The notes: generated by a model not told the origin, from the sequence alone. Numbered from the stretch's first letter, positions 15,912-25,644 are shown. The stretch is 64,000 bases of DNA from Lentibacillus jeotgali (GCF_000224785.1 NZ_AGAV01000003.1:248001-312000), one strand, 5' to 3'. Program-made: numbers and translations.

Positions 15912-16955
15912 TTATTCCAATTCAGCTAATATTTCTTCCATTTTTGCAAGCTCAGATTGTAAACCGGCGCCACCTAAGTACCATAGTTGACCGTCTAAGT
16001 AAACAATTTGATCATTTTGATAAGCAGTAGTTTGTTTAATAATGTCATTTTCCATGTCAGATTCAATATTTGAATCACCACTAATGGCTGCAGTACGGTC
16101 GATTACAAATAGTACTTTTGGATTGAATTCCAAAACTGCTTCATATCCAAAGTTAGAACCATGGCTTGAAGATTCGATATCTTTTGTCACTGGCTGGAAT
16201 CCGTATACGTCATAAATGTACCCAAAACGAGATGGGGTTGAATATCCAGATAATTGACCTTTATTGTACAACGTTACTAAGCTTGAGTCATAATTTCCAG
16301 CAAGGTTATTGATTTCTTCGACTTTAGAATTTAAATTAGCCATATATTCTTTAGCTTCCTCTTGTTTACCAAACATTTTCGCTGCTATATCTACAGAAGA
16401 CTTAAATGATTCCCAATATTGTTCTTGATCAGTACCCACGAATACTACATTAGGAGTAATTTCTTTTAATTGATCATAGAATGCAGCTTGACGACCAGAG
16501 ATAAAGATTACATCTGGCTCTAATGCTGCAATATCTTCAAGTAATGGTTCTTTTAATGTACCGATATTTGTATACTTATCTGAATTGTAATCTTCAAGGT
16601 GATCTGGTAAGGTAGATCCCTTAGGAACCCCAACAATCCCTTCAACACCAAGTGCATCCAGTGTATCTAAGAAACCATAATCAAATACAACAATATTTTC
16701 TGGCTCGGACTCAAAAGTTACATCTTCAAAATTGTAAGTTTGACTTCCATCCCTGCTTTCCCTTGAAGAAAGAGTTGAAGAAACTGTCATTGGATATGTA
16801 GAACCAGCTTCTTCTGTTGCCTCTTCAGTTGTTCCTTCACCAGAAGAATCTGTATTTCCTTCTTCACTAGTGGATTCATTAGAACCACAAGCTGCAAGAA
16901 GGAGAAAGAGCATTAGCATTGCAAAAGCAAGGCCAAGTAATTTCCTATTGTTCAT
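15912..16955 (-). CDS. yclQ: Petrobactin-type siderophore ABC transporter, substrate-binding lipoprotein
   Basis: A 347-aa lipoprotein: signal peptide with lipobox LLAAC, a Thr/Glu/Ser-rich linker, then a class III (TroA/FhuD-like) periplasmic-binding fold with a long backbone helix. VVFDYGFLDTLDALG, PLLEDIAALEPDVIFISGR and GGAGLQSELAKMEEIL are YclQ/FpuA-like. It would capture ferric petrobactin for YclNOP. AGGAGG precedes the ATG. It follows yclNOP in the B. subtilis order but has its own Fur-type box, so it can be transcribed separately at higher level. Confidence 0.85.
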   Translation of the reverse strand: MNNRKLLGLAFAMLMLFLLLAACGSNESTSEEGNTDSSGEGTTEEATEEAGSTYPMTVSSTLSSRESRDGSQTYNFEDVTFESEPENIVVFDYGFLDTLDALGVEGIVGVPKGSTLPDHLEDYNSDKYTNIGTLKEPLLEDIAALEPDVIFISGRQAAFYDQLKEITPNVVFVGTDQEQYWESFKSSVDIAAKMFGKQEEAKEYMANLNSKVEEINNLAGNYDSSLVTLYNKGQLSGYSTPSRFGYIYDVYGFQPVTKDIESSSHGSNFGYEAVLEFNPKVLFVIDRTAAISGDSNIESDMENDIIKQTTAYQNDQIVYLDGQLWYLGGAGLQSELAKMEEILAELE

Positions 16956-17000
16956 AATATTTTATTCCTCCTAGTATTATTTTAGTCATTTAATTAATAA

Positions 17001-17015
17001 TGATAATCGTTATCA
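17001..17015 (-). promoter_or_regulatory. Fur box upstream of yclQ
   Basis: TGATAATCGTTATCA matches the 7-1-7 Fur consensus TGATAATnATTATCA at 14 of 15 positions. It lies 46 bp before the yclQ start, inside a 311-bp gap that also holds a partial hairpin (AGCCCGTA...TACGGGCT, about 17163-17201). Confidence 0.8.
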
Positions 17016-17266
17016 ATTAAGGTTGTGATCATTATAGAATTATTAATCGTTTTCGTCAACATCTTATACGGATTTTTAAAAAATTGTACAAAATTCTTAA
17101 TTATTTTTACTGTTGTATAACACTAATAAAAGCTGTTTTTCATACTGTGCTGTTATTATACAAGCCCGTACCTAACGAAGGAGTCTACGTTTATACGGGC
17201 TGTTAGGCTTAAAAATGAAAATGTGTTTAATGTTACTATCATCTATTAATATGTGCAAATTTTCGA

Positions 17267-18040
17267 CTAATTTGCGTAAGAATTAAAATATACACAAATA
17301 CGACAACCGTCGTTCTGTTCCTGAACTGGTATATCCATTTCATAAATTTCACGAAGGGTTTTGGAATTAATAATTTCTTGTGTCGGACCATTTTTCACTA
17401 ATTTTCCGTCTTTTAACGCGGCAATACGATCTGAATATACAGATGCAAAATTAATGTCATGTAGCACAATAACAACCGTTTTACCAAGCTCGTTCACAAG
17501 CTTACGTAGCGTTTTCATAATTTGCACAGAATGTTTCATGTCCAAGTTGTTTAAAGGCTCATCAAGTAATATATATTCTGTATCCTGAGCAATTACCATC
17601 GCGATAAATGCACGCTGTTTCTGTCCACCAGATAACTCATCAATCAACTGATCCTCCATATCGTGTAAGTTCATATAATCAATAGCCTGATCTACAAACT
17701 CTTCATCTTCTGCTGTCAAGCGACCTTTAGAATACGGATAACGGCCAAATGAAATTAATTCTCGTACAGTTAAACGTACATTTAAAAAGTTGGACTGTTT
17801 TAAAATTGAAACACGTTTTGCAAACTCATTCGACTTCCACTTTTTCACGTTTTCTTGGTCAAGTAATACTTCACCGGTATCAGAATCCAAAAACCGACTC
17901 ACCATTGACAATAATGTAGATTTTCCAGCTCCATTCGGACCGATAAATGATGTTATCGTCCTAGGCTTAATGTTTACGGAAACTTTATCCACAACGCTCT
18001 TTTTACCAAATCGCTTCGTCAATCCTTTGATCTCAATCAT
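17267..18040 (-). CDS. yclP: Siderophore ABC transporter ATPase
   Basis: A 257-aa FecE-type ATPase driving ferric-siderophore import. Motifs are Walker A GPNGAGKST, signature LSGGQKQRA, Walker B YILLDEPLNNLD and the switch His in VLHDINF. It begins at 18040 and overlaps yclO by 4 nt, indicating translational coupling. The order yclN-yclO-yclP-yclQ matches the B. subtilis petrobactin operon. Confidence 0.9.
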   Translation of the reverse strand: MIEIKGLTKRFGKKSVVDKVSVNIKPRTITSFIGPNGAGKSTLLSMVSRFLDSDTGEVLLDQENVKKWKSNEFAKRVSILKQSNFLNVRLTVRELISFGRYPYSKGRLTAEDEEFVDQAIDYMNLHDMEDQLIDELSGGQKQRAFIAMVIAQDTEYILLDEPLNNLDMKHSVQIMKTLRKLVNELGKTVVIVLHDINFASVYSDRIAALKDGKLVKNGPTQEIINSKTLREIYEMDIPVQEQNDGCRICVYFNSYAN

Positions 18041-18993
18041 TTTACCGCCCTACTTTCCTTTAATAATAAGTAAATGAAGTAAATACCACCAATGAAATTG
18101 ATAATAACACTCAAAGTCGTACGCAATTCAAATATATGTTCAACAATAAATTGTCCCCCTACTAACGCAATAATACTTATAAGACTTGCACCTAAAATTA
18201 GGATTGAGTGCTTATATGTAACCAAATATTGATAGGACAAGTTTGCTACCAATAAACCTAGGAACGTAATCGGACCAACTAACGCTGTTGACGTAGCAAT
18301 CAACACCGAAGCTAAAATTAAAATATTCATTAACATACGGTCATAATTAATACCAAGATTGATAGCATTTTCACGACCAAGCGACATAACATTTAGCTGA
18401 TCCATAATACGATGGCCGTAAATAAATGCAGCGAATAATATGGCAATCGCAATATACAAAACTTCAGCTTTAACATCCATAAAACTTGCAAATAAGAATG
18501 TTTGTAAGCTCATATATTTTACAGGATCAATTAAAACCTGGAGAAAAGTTACCAAACTCCCGAGAAGCGTTCCTAAAATTATACCAATTAGCAGTAATAA
18601 ATAGATTGGATATTTATTTGTTCTGAATAGGAACCGATATAAAAGAAGCGCAAATAAAACCATTGCAATAAGTGCTGCACCAAAATTTAAATAGTTATTT
18701 ACTACCCAAATCGATGTAGATCCTGCCAAGAAGAAAATGAGTGTCTGCACGACTTCATACATCGAGTCAATCCCCATAATGGAAGGGGTTAATATACGGT
18801 TTTGTGTAATGGTCTGGAACGCAACTGTTGCATAAGAAATAGCTACTCCTGTAACCATCATGGCCGCTATTCGAATAACGCGTCTTGGAAAGGCGTAATC
18901 AAAACCACCCTTTATATCATAAAATGCATATAATAAAGCACAAATAATTGCTAGTACTGCTAAAAAAATCAACCTCTTACTATTTCTTTGCAT
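18037..18993 (-). CDS. yclO: Siderophore ABC transporter permease
   Basis: A 318-aa FecCD-type permease with about nine transmembrane segments. GPITFLGLLVANLSYQYLV is the region contacting the ATPase; TPSIMGIDSMYEVVQT is a family-typical substrate-path segment. It overlaps yclN by 14 nt and yclP by 4 nt. With YclN it should form the heterodimeric channel. Confidence 0.9.
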   Translation of the reverse strand: MQRNSKRLIFLAVLAIICALLYAFYDIKGGFDYAFPRRVIRIAAMMVTGVAISYATVAFQTITQNRILTPSIMGIDSMYEVVQTLIFFLAGSTSIWVVNNYLNFGAALIAMVLFALLLYRFLFRTNKYPIYLLLLIGIILGTLLGSLVTFLQVLIDPVKYMSLQTFLFASFMDVKAEVLYIAIAILFAAFIYGHRIMDQLNVMSLGRENAINLGINYDRMLMNILILASVLIATSTALVGPITFLGLLVANLSYQYLVTYKHSILILGASLISIIALVGGQFIVEHIFELRTTLSVIINFIGGIYFIYLLLKESRAVK

Positions 18994-19936
18994 ATGCTCT
19001 CCCCCTAAATAACAAAATTAAGAAGATTGCACTGCCAATTACTGCCACTGTAATGTTAACTGGTATCTCATACGGATGTACGATGATACGACCGATTATG
19101 TCGCAAATTAATAAAAATGCAATCCCAACTACCATTGTAAGAGGTATTGTTTTACGAATGTTATCCCCCTTAAAAATAGATACGATGTTAGGTACAATAA
19201 GACCTAAAAACGGAATAACACCGACAGTTAATACGACAGATGTAGAAATAACTGCGACAAGAATAAGACCTAAATTAAGGACTACCTTATAACTCATCCC
19301 TAAGTTCTTCGCAAAATCCTCTCCCATACCAGCAACAGTAAATTTATTTGCGTAAATATAAGCGAGTAACACAGCTGGAATACTTACATACAATAGCTCA
19401 TAACGACCAGCAATAATTAATGTGAAGCTGCCCATAAACCAAGATTGAAGATTTTGGAGAATATCAGCTTCATAACCGAAAAATACAGTAATCGAGCCTA
19501 GAATATTCCCATACATAATCCCAATTAGAGGGACAAATATAGCATCTTTAAATTTAATGCGGTCTAGAATTTGCATAAAAAGGAATGTACCTGCTAAAGA
19601 GAACACGAAACTGAAGATAACTTGCTGTGTGTATGTGACATTTGTAATAAACAGCATAGATATCATGATCCCCAGTTTAGCGGCATCTAATGTTCCAGCT
19701 GTTGTTGGAGATACAAATTTATTTCGACTCAAACTCTGCATAATTAGTCCAGCTATACTCATTCCTGCGCCTGCCATTATAATTGCCAACAACCGGGGCA
19801 CTCGACTTATTAAAAAGATTTGCAGCTCATCTGAATCTAAATCTAGCAACTCACTTAAGGTAATATCTATCGAACCTATAAATAGCGATATTACTGATAG
19901 AACCATAGTTACAATTATTAATATCCATAGTCTCAT
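18980..19936 (-). CDS. yclN: Siderophore ABC transporter permease
   Basis: A 318-aa FecCD-type permease, partner of YclO. Motifs are LISRVPRLLAIIMAGAGMS, RNKFVSPTTAGTLDAAKLG and IPFLGLIVPNIVSIFKGDN (ATPase coupling). The frame runs 30 codons further upstream, but this extension is the tail of a fossil permease (19995-20240). The start at 19936 with GAGGG upstream gives the normal N-terminus. A Fur-type box lies further upstream, beyond the fossil. Confidence 0.9.
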   Translation of the reverse strand: MRLWILIIVTMVLSVISLFIGSIDITLSELLDLDSDELQIFLISRVPRLLAIIMAGAGMSIAGLIMQSLSRNKFVSPTTAGTLDAAKLGIMISMLFITNVTYTQQVIFSFVFSLAGTFLFMQILDRIKFKDAIFVPLIGIMYGNILGSITVFFGYEADILQNLQSWFMGSFTLIIAGRYELLYVSIPAVLLAYIYANKFTVAGMGEDFAKNLGMSYKVVLNLGLILVAVISTSVVLTVGVIPFLGLIVPNIVSIFKGDNIRKTIPLTMVVGIAFLLICDIIGRIIVHPYEIPVNITVAVIGSAIFLILLFRGRAYAKK

Positions 19937-19994
19937 TCTTAAACCCTCATAACTTGTTTGATTACTCCTAGTTCGTAACTGTAAATGACTATCA

Positions 19995-20240
19995 TTAATA
20001 AGAATGCCAAGTTTCGCTGAACCCATCGTACCAGCAGTGGTGGGTGAAACAAATTTAATCCTGCTTAACTGCTACATCATGAGACCAACGATACTCATGC
20101 TCATTACAGCAATTAATATACTATTTAGTTGCGGTATTCTACTTACAAGCAATAGTTGTTTTTGGTCTTCAGCTAAGCTCAATATGTCTAATAGTGAAAT
20201 ATCAAAAACACCTATGAAATCAGGTGTCACTGAACAAGTG
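19995..20240 (-). pseudogene. Fossil N-terminal part of a second FecCD permease
   Basis: Minus-strand translation reads IGVFDISLLDILSLAEDQ, then LLLVSRIPQLNSILIAVMSM, then a TAG stop, then LSRIKFVSPTTAGTMGSAKL. This parallels YclN residues about 20-90 (ELLDLDSDELQIFLISRVPR...SRNKFVSPTTAGTLDAAKLG) with many differences, so it is a diverged paralogue, not a recent copy. The rest of the gene is missing and the stump runs in frame into the yclN leader. Confidence 0.8.
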
Positions 20241-20343
20241 CTATAATTAAGTATCGTATATTTATAAAATGCTTTTCTTTATAAAAGTTCCCTACCTGAT
20301 GTGTCATGCAGGTCTGTGTTATGATTCCCGAATTTAATTTAAA

Positions 20344-20397
20344 TAATAATTGTTATTACTTTGAAGTGACTCTAATTAAGAATGAGATTCATTATCA
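20344..20397 (-). promoter_or_regulatory. Fur-type boxes upstream of the yclNOP operon
   Basis: TGAGATTCATTATCA (20383-20397) matches the Fur consensus at 13 of 15 positions. A second A/T-rich dyad, TAATAATTGTTATTA (20344-20358), lies 24 bp away. They stand upstream of the fossil permease, so the yclNOP transcript probably starts here and carries the fossil as leader. Confidence 0.65.
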
Positions 20398-20402
20398 ATT
20401 AG

Positions 20403-20817
20403 TTATAAGTATACCAGAATTATAACCTCAGTCAACCTGTATTTTTCTTCTGTTATAAAATGAAACCCCAATTAGTTGGATCTTATAGCTAGTTAATTGC
20501 AAGATTAGAAAAGTTAACACAATCTTTTTGTGAATGTGTTAGCTTTTCAATAATTGGAGCTTTAACGCCGAAATACTTTCCCGCTAAAATTACATATTAT
20601 ACTTTTCAAACCTCTAAGGATATTCCAGCTGAAGATGCCGTTTTTTACGGCAAAATTAAGTGAAAAGCCGGCTCAATTGTAATCTAAATGTTAACGAACC
20701 CCATAAATCCCACTGTCACGGGGTTCACATGAAATAATCCGTATAATAAGACTTGCTGTTTCACCATATAATATGTTTGAATGAAATAACCATGAAAGGA
20801 AATGAGGGAAACCATTT
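20403..20817. other. Intergenic stretch with three hairpins, no gene seen
   Basis: Between the ycl promoter region and the SurA-like gene there is no plausible reading frame. Hairpins are: 20509-20521 with 20535-20547 (13 bp, one G-U, then TTTTC), TGCCGT/ACGGCA near 20636-20652, and GAACCCC/GGGGTTC near 20696-20727. The first could terminate a plus-strand transcript; none has an obvious gene to serve. Confidence 0.5.
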
Positions 20818-21594
20818 ATGAAGAAGTTTGTAATGGTCATGATGACGTTAAGTTTGGCTGCTGTACTTGCAGCTTGTGGCGGCAGCGATGGCGGCTCTGG
20901 AAATAATGAAGGGAATAATAACGGTCAAGGTGAACAAGCCTCTGGACAGCAGGAGATGCCTCAACCTGACCTGGAAGGCGTACCTGATGTTGTTGCAAAA
21001 GTAAATGGAGAAGAAATCACAAAGAAGGAGTTTGAAAGTACTTACAAAGGACAATTTCAGCGAATGGCTATGCAATCCCAGATGAGCGGCCAGAAGCTTG
21101 ATCAGGATAAATTGAAAAAACAGACGGCAGAAGGTATGGTGGGCTCCGAACTTCTCATACAGGAAGTAAACAACCGTGATTATGAAGCTTCTCAAAAAGA
21201 AGTTGATGAAACCTTGAATGAATTAGCGAAACAAAATCAGCTTGGATCAAAAGATGAATTTTTATCTGCGTTGAAAGAACAAGGCATGAAAGAAGACGAA
21301 ATCATGTCACAGGTTGAAACCCAGGTAAAAGTGGATAAGCTGATTTCTGAAGAGTCAGGTAGTACCGAGCCTACGGAAAAAGAGCTGAAGCAGGCTTATG
21401 ATCAGTTTAAATCTCAAAGAGAGCAAATGAGCCAAAATGGCAACGGTAATGGGAATGGCGGGGGAGACATCCCTTCTTATGAGGAAATGAAATCAGATTT
21501 GAAAACCCAGGTTCAAAGACAAAAAGAGATGGAAGCACAACAAAAGATTATTGATCAGCTTCGTGAAAAAGCAGATGTTACGATAAACATATAA
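20818..21594 (+). CDS. SurA N-terminal-domain lipoprotein (PrsA-like chaperone without PPIase)
   Basis: A 258-aa lipoprotein: signal peptide with lipobox VLAAC, a Gly/Asn/Gln-rich linker, then a SurA-N chaperone domain (about 55-180: VVAKVNGEEITKKEFESTYK ... ELLIQEV) and a charged helical tail with a Gly/Asn run. No parvulin domain is seen, unlike PrsA. It probably assists folding of secreted proteins at the membrane surface. AAAGGAAATGAGGG lies upstream; a strong terminator follows. Confidence 0.85.
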   Translation: MKKFVMVMMTLSLAAVLAACGGSDGGSGNNEGNNNGQGEQASGQQEMPQPDLEGVPDVVAKVNGEEITKKEFESTYKGQFQRMAMQSQMSGQKLDQDKLKKQTAEGMVGSELLIQEVNNRDYEASQKEVDETLNELAKQNQLGSKDEFLSALKEQGMKEDEIMSQVETQVKVDKLISEESGSTEPTEKELKQAYDQFKSQREQMSQNGNGNGNGGGDIPSYEEMKSDLKTQVQRQKEMEAQQKIIDQLREKADVTINI

Positions 21595-21602
21595 GGCTCC
21601 TA

Positions 21603-21636
21603 AAAAAACCAGGTTCCATATTGAACCTGGTTTTTT
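21603..21636. terminator. Bidirectional terminator between SurA-like gene and hisC
   Basis: A perfect 14-bp stem (AAAAAACCAGGTTC/GAACCTGGTTTTTT) with a 6-nt loop has T-runs on both strands. It ends the SurA-like gene and the his operon. Confidence 0.92.
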
Positions 21637-21653
21637 GCGTCTAATATACATTT

Positions 21654-22739
21654 TTAGTTCTGAATAGCGGAACCGGCTGATGGCTGTAAAATGTAATCCA
21701 ATGCTTTCAAAAAGTTTTCCATCTGCTCATTGGATCCAATGGTGATACGAAGATAATTTTCGATTGCCGGTTTTTGAAAATGACGCACCAAAAATCCTGA
21801 CTCTTTTAAACGCTGATAGAGTGATTCAGCTGAAGCCTTATAATGGGTAACAAAAATAAAATTAGCCTGTGACGGGAGGACATGAAATCCACGCTTTTTC
21901 AATTCGGAAATCAGCCATTCTCTTGTGCTGATGATTTTATGTCTGGTTTCCTGGAGGTGCCCTTCATCCCTGATAGCTGCCGCTGCCCCTGCGATGGCAA
22001 GACGGTCAATCGTATAGGAATTGAATGAATCCTTAATCCTGTTCAGTGCTTCGATCAGTCCTGGGTCACCAATTGCAAACCCAACCCGCAAGCCGGCCAG
22101 CGATCGCGATTTTGACATGGTTCTGACAACAAGCAGATTGGGATATTTCTGAACTAAAGAAACGGCTGAAGCGGGAGCAAAATCAATATAGGCTTCATCG
22201 ATGATTACGACACGTTCCGGATTGTTGATCACTATTTCCTCAATGGTTTCAGTATCCAAATATAATCCTGTCGGTGCATTGGGATTGGCAATGATGATTC
22301 CGCCTTCAGATCCGAAAAAATCTTCGGCTGACAGCGTGAAATCACGATTTAAAGGTATTTCTTCATATGGCACATTAAAAAGCTTGGCGTAAACAGGATA
22401 AAAGCTGTAGGTAACGGCCGGGAAGCGGATTTTCGCGTTCTGTTCAAAAAAAGCCATAAAGGAAAATGCGAGCACTTCATCCGACCCGTTTCCGGCAAAA
22501 ATGTAATCCTTATCAAGTTTGAAATAACGGCCTAATTCAACGCGTAATTCATCAGCATCCGGTGCCGGGTATAAGTGTAATTTTCGCGTGAGTTCGGATT
22601 GTATCGCTTCGGCTACATGTGGTGAAGGGCCATACGGATTTTCATTGGTGTTCAGCTTAATAATACTTGGATCGTCCAGCTGTTCTCCCGGGACATATGG
22701 TTCTGTCCGTTTGACGGCTTCGCTCCAGAATTTATTCAT
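21654..22739 (-). CDS. hisC: Histidinol-phosphate aminotransferase
   Basis: PLP-dependent class II aminotransferase of 361 aa, converting imidazole-acetol phosphate to histidinol phosphate. Visible are [39 protein letters not shown], the PLP lysine in [15 protein letters not shown], and LRITIG near the C-terminus. Its start overlaps the hisIE stop by 8 nt, making it the last gene of the operon; in B. subtilis hisC lies elsewhere with aromatic genes. Confidence 0.94.
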   Translation of the reverse strand: MNKFWSEAVKRTEPYVPGEQLDDPSIIKLNTNENPYGPSPHVAEAIQSELTRKLHLYPAPDADELRVELGRYFKLDKDYIFAGNGSDEVLAFSFMAFFEQNAKIRFPAVTYSFYPVYAKLFNVPYEEIPLNRDFTLSAEDFFGSEGGIIIANPNAPTGLYLDTETIEEIVINNPERVVIIDEAYIDFAPASAVSLVQKYPNLLVVRTMSKSRSLAGLRVGFAIGDPGLIEALNRIKDSFNSYTIDRLAIAGAAAAIRDEGHLQETRHKIISTREWLISELKKRGFHVLPSQANFIFVTHYKASAESLYQRLKESGFLVRHFQKPAIENYLRITIGSNEQMENFLKALDYILQPSAGSAIQN

Positions 22740-23376
22740 TGGTACTTCCTTCCTTTACGGCATGACGTTTGGCCAATTCCTGTTTAATATCTGAAATGGA
22801 AACCCCCATCAAATCCATCAGGACAAGTGTATGGTAGGTTAAATCCGCGATTTCCCATGTCATTTCACTGTGATCGTTATTTTTGGCGCCGATGATAACC
22901 TCGCTTGTTTCTTCACCGACTTTTTTCAGGATTTTATCAATGCCCTCTTCGAATAGGTAGGTGGTATAGGACCCTTCGTTTGCCTCCTTCCGCCGCTGTC
23001 TGATGAGAGCTGCTAGTTCGTTTAATCCCATTTGATCAGGGCTTTCAATTTTCTGCAGCGTACTATAAAAGCATGACTTTTCTCCGGTATGACAGACAGG
23101 CCCGAGCGGCTCAACCAACACCAGAAGGGTATCAGCATCACAGTCGTAGCGAATAGTTTTGACATGCTGCTTGTTGCCTGAAGTCGCCCCCTTATGCCAG
23201 AGTTCCTGGCGTTTCCGGCTGTAGAACCACGTCTCACCGGTTTCCAGTGTTCTGTTCAGTGACTCCTTGTTCATATAAGCAAGTGTCAGCACTTCGGCGG
23301 TTTCAGCGTCCTGAATAATTGCCGGAATCAGACCTTGCTGGTCAAATGTCAGTTTGTTCAGCTGTTCGTCGTACAT
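22732..23376 (-). CDS. hisIE: Bifunctional phosphoribosyl-AMP cyclohydrolase / phosphoribosyl-ATP pyrophosphatase
   Basis: A 214-aa fusion catalysing steps 2 and 3 of histidine synthesis. The HisI domain (about 1-115) has [19 protein letters not shown] and metal residues in DCDADTLL and [10 protein letters not shown]. The HisE domain (about 120-210) has [19 protein letters not shown] and [13 protein letters not shown]. It overlaps hisC by 8 nt and follows hisF closely. Confidence 0.95.
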   Translation of the reverse strand: MYDEQLNKLTFDQQGLIPAIIQDAETAEVLTLAYMNKESLNRTLETGETWFYSRKRQELWHKGATSGNKQHVKTIRYDCDADTLLVLVEPLGPVCHTGEKSCFYSTLQKIESPDQMGLNELAALIRQRRKEANEGSYTTYLFEEGIDKILKKVGEETSEVIIGAKNNDHSEMTWEIADLTYHTLVLMDLMGVSISDIKQELAKRHAVKEGSTNE

Positions 23377-23380
23377 AAAA

Positions 23381-24139
23381 TTACCTCCTGACAGTAATGC
23401 CGTTTTGATCCAGATAGTTCTTTAGTTCAGGAATTTCTATGTTGCTATAGTGAAAGACGGAAGCTGCCAGCGCCGCATCAGCATTTGCCTTTGTCAGCAC
23501 CTCAGCAATGTGTAGGTCGGATCCGGCGCCGCCGCTTGCCACCACTGGAATATTGACATTGTCGGCAACAGCTTTTGTCAGCTCAAGGTTGTAGCCGTTT
23601 TTGTCACCGTCTGTATCGATGGCATTCACGACGATTTCACCGGCGCCTAGTCGCTCTCCCCGTTTTGCCCAATCAATTGCATCGAGTCCTGTATTATTTC
23701 TGCCGCCCCTGGTAAAAATAGTCCATTCTAGTGGCTCGGTCTGTTCGGCATCGATTGAGAGCACAATACATTGACTGCCAAATTTTAAGGCTGCTTCTTT
23801 TATGAGTTCAGGATTTTTCACCGCAGCACTGTTGATTGAAACTTTGTCCGCTCCGGCTCTTAATGTCTGATGGATATCCTCGATGCTCCGAATTCCGCCT
23901 CCGACTGTGAACGGAATCGCAATTTCTGCCGCTACCTGCTCGACGATATCTAAAAATATCGGCCGTTCTTCGAGGGACGCGGTAATATCATAAAAAACGA
24001 GTTCATCCGCACCAGCTTCATTATAGCGTTTAGCCAGTTCAACCGGATTGGCTACGTCGCGGATGTTCTGGAATTTACGTCCCTTTACAACCCGTCCTTT
24101 ATCAACGTCCATACATGGAATAATTCGTTTTGCGAGCAT
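23381..24139 (-). CDS. hisF: Imidazole glycerol phosphate synthase, cyclase subunit
   Basis: TIM-barrel cyclase of 252 aa that uses ammonia from HisH to close the imidazole ring, releasing AICAR. Markers are [40 protein letters not shown] and VVASGGAGS, including both phosphate-binding half-barrel sites. The ATG shares one base with the hisA stop (23381-24139 next to 24139-24852), a tightly coupled arrangement. Confidence 0.96.
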   Translation of the reverse strand: MLAKRIIPCMDVDKGRVVKGRKFQNIRDVANPVELAKRYNEAGADELVFYDITASLEERPIFLDIVEQVAAEIAIPFTVGGGIRSIEDIHQTLRAGADKVSINSAAVKNPELIKEAALKFGSQCIVLSIDAEQTEPLEWTIFTRGGRNNTGLDAIDWAKRGERLGAGEIVVNAIDTDGDKNGYNLELTKAVADNVNIPVVASGGAGSDLHIAEVLTKANADAALAASVFHYSNIEIPELKNYLDQNGITVRR

Positions 24140-24852
24140 TATAGTTCCTCCCGTAATGTTTGAAACGATAGTGTGCCATCATACAGAGCTTTGCCGATAA
24201 TGGCACCGTACAGGTTCATGTTTTTCAGTTGATTGATGTCTTCTTTGGACGAAACACCCCCGGAGGCGATGACGTTAATGGTGGTGAGCTTGTTGATGGC
24301 TTCCAGTTCCTCAAAATTGGGACCTTTCAGCATGCCATCTTTTAAAATATCGGTATAAATGATGGTCGCTACGCCAATTGCTTCAAGTTCTTTTATTAGT
24401 TCTTTTGCTGTTACGTTACTCGTTTCCGTCCAGCCATCAGTGGCAACGCGGCCATTTCGGGCATCAATGGATACAGCTATTTGGTCGCCATATGTACTGA
24501 GTGCTTCTTTAAGAAACGCTTTATCATGAATAGCAGCTGTGCCAACAATGACCCGATCCACGCCTGCTGACAGGTATTGACGGATCGTATTCATGGAACG
24601 AATGCCACCGCCGACCTGAACGGGAATAGTCGTGGCTTCTGCAATTTTTCGGATCGTTTCAATATTGGCGGAGGCACCATCTTTTGCACCATCTAAATCG
24701 ACGATATGCAGGTATTCAGCCTGGTTTCTTTCCCACTGCCGGGCTTGATCAACAGGGGAGTCGTTGTATATTTTTTCTTTATTATAGTCGCCCTGAATAA
24801 GACGGACGCACTTGCCATTTCTGATATCAATTGCAGGAAAAAGAATCATCAT
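24139..24852 (-). CDS. hisA: ProFAR isomerase
   Basis: TIM-barrel isomerase of 237 aa acting before HisHF. Catalytic Asp regions are PAIDIRNGKCVRL and YTDILKDGML; phosphate sites are VQVGGGIRSM and VIASGGVSS. It starts with two consecutive ATGs overlapping the hisH stop by about 4 nt. Confidence 0.95.
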   Translation of the reverse strand: MMILFPAIDIRNGKCVRLIQGDYNKEKIYNDSPVDQARQWERNQAEYLHIVDLDGAKDGASANIETIRKIAEATTIPVQVGGGIRSMNTIRQYLSAGVDRVIVGTAAIHDKAFLKEALSTYGDQIAVSIDARNGRVATDGWTETSNVTAKELIKELEAIGVATIIYTDILKDGMLKGPNFEELEAINKLTTINVIASGGVSSKEDINQLKNMNLYGAIIGKALYDGTLSFQTLREEL

Positions 24853-25451
24853 AGCATCGCTCCAAAGTTTTGTAATAACTGTAATCCGGTGCCACCGCTT
24901 TTTTCAGGGTGGAATTGCATTCCGATCAGATTATCCTTCTGTACGATTGCCGGGACTTTGCCGCCATAGTCAGTACTGCTGATAAGCTCATACGGGTTAT
25001 ATGACTTGATTGCATAGGAATGAACAAAATAGACATAGGAATTTTCTGGGATTCCTTTAAGCAGGAGACTTCTGTTGTGATAAGTCAATGTGTTCCAGCC
25101 CATATGCGGCACTTTCACCGCATCATTAATCCGTCCGGCTTCACCATGAAGCAGTCTGAGCCCGTCCCATTTCCCATCCTCATAGCTTGTATCATACAAA
25201 AGCTGCATCCCAAGACAGATGCCAAGGATCGGTTTTCCATCGGCAGCTTCTTCCTGAAGGATGCTGGTGAGCCCCAATGCGTGTAAAGCAGTCATGGCAT
25301 CATGGAACGCCCCGACTCCCGGGAGAATAATTCCGTCACTCTGCCTTATAGTGTCCTGATTGTTTGTCAGTTGTGATTCAAGACCGGCTTTTGTCAGAGC
25401 AAATTGTAAACTTTTAATGTTGCCTGCACCGTAGTCGATTATGGCAATCAT
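24849..25451 (-). CDS. hisH: Imidazole glycerol phosphate synthase, glutaminase subunit
   Basis: Class I glutamine amidotransferase of 200 aa supplying ammonia to HisF. The nucleophile is in GICLGMQLL, and the His-Glu pair in IGMQFHPEKSG; the oxyanion/start segment is IIDYGAGNIKS. The ATG at 25451 has AAAAGGAGG upstream, better than an in-frame start 6 codons earlier. It is separated from hisB by a 238-bp repeat-bearing gap, unlike all other his junctions. Confidence 0.95.
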   Translation of the reverse strand: MIAIIDYGAGNIKSLQFALTKAGLESQLTNNQDTIRQSDGIILPGVGAFHDAMTALHALGLTSILQEEAADGKPILGICLGMQLLYDTSYEDGKWDGLRLLHGEAGRINDAVKVPHMGWNTLTYHNRSLLLKGIPENSYVYFVHSYAIKSYNPYELISSTDYGGKVPAIVQKDNLIGMQFHPEKSGGTGLQLLQNFGAML

Positions 25452-25509
25452 GTGATGCCTCCTTTTCATTGCTGCGTTAAAATAATATTTAAATCTTCCA
25501 GCTTAGGCT

Positions 25510-25540
25510 GTTTTGCACCGAGTACACGAAGGTGCAAAAC
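25510..25540 (-). repeat. Perfect 10-bp hairpin between hisB and hisH
   Basis: GTTTTGCACC (25510-25519) and GGTGCAAAAC (25531-25540) close an 11-nt loop. It abuts the tandem repeat array directly and would lie in the his mRNA about 60 nt before the hisH start. Confidence 0.7.
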
Positions 25541-25644
25541 ACCAAATCGCGCGAGAAGTCCACCAAATCGCGCGAGAAGTCCACCAAATCGCGCGAGAAG
25601 TCCACCAAATCGCGCGAGAAGTCCACCAAATCGCGCGAGAAGTC
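25540..25644. repeat. Five exact 21-bp tandem repeats inside the his operon
   Basis: The unit starts CACCAAA, has the 8-bp palindrome TCGCGCGA in the middle and ends GAAGTC; five identical copies run from 25540 to 25644. It lies between hisB and hisH. Because 21 is divisible by three, frames stay open through it; on the operon strand it would read a GLLARFG heptapeptide five times, but the only start nearby is TTG without a spaced ribosome site, so I treat it as non-coding. Confidence 0.9.

Noticed and set aside
19937-20026. 30-residue N-terminal extension of YclN
   Set aside because: The sequence is the tail of the fossil permease; the ATG at 19936 has a ribosome site and the normal N-terminus.
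25540-25644. CRISPR array
   Set aside because: Repeats are back to back with no spacers and no cas genes are nearby.
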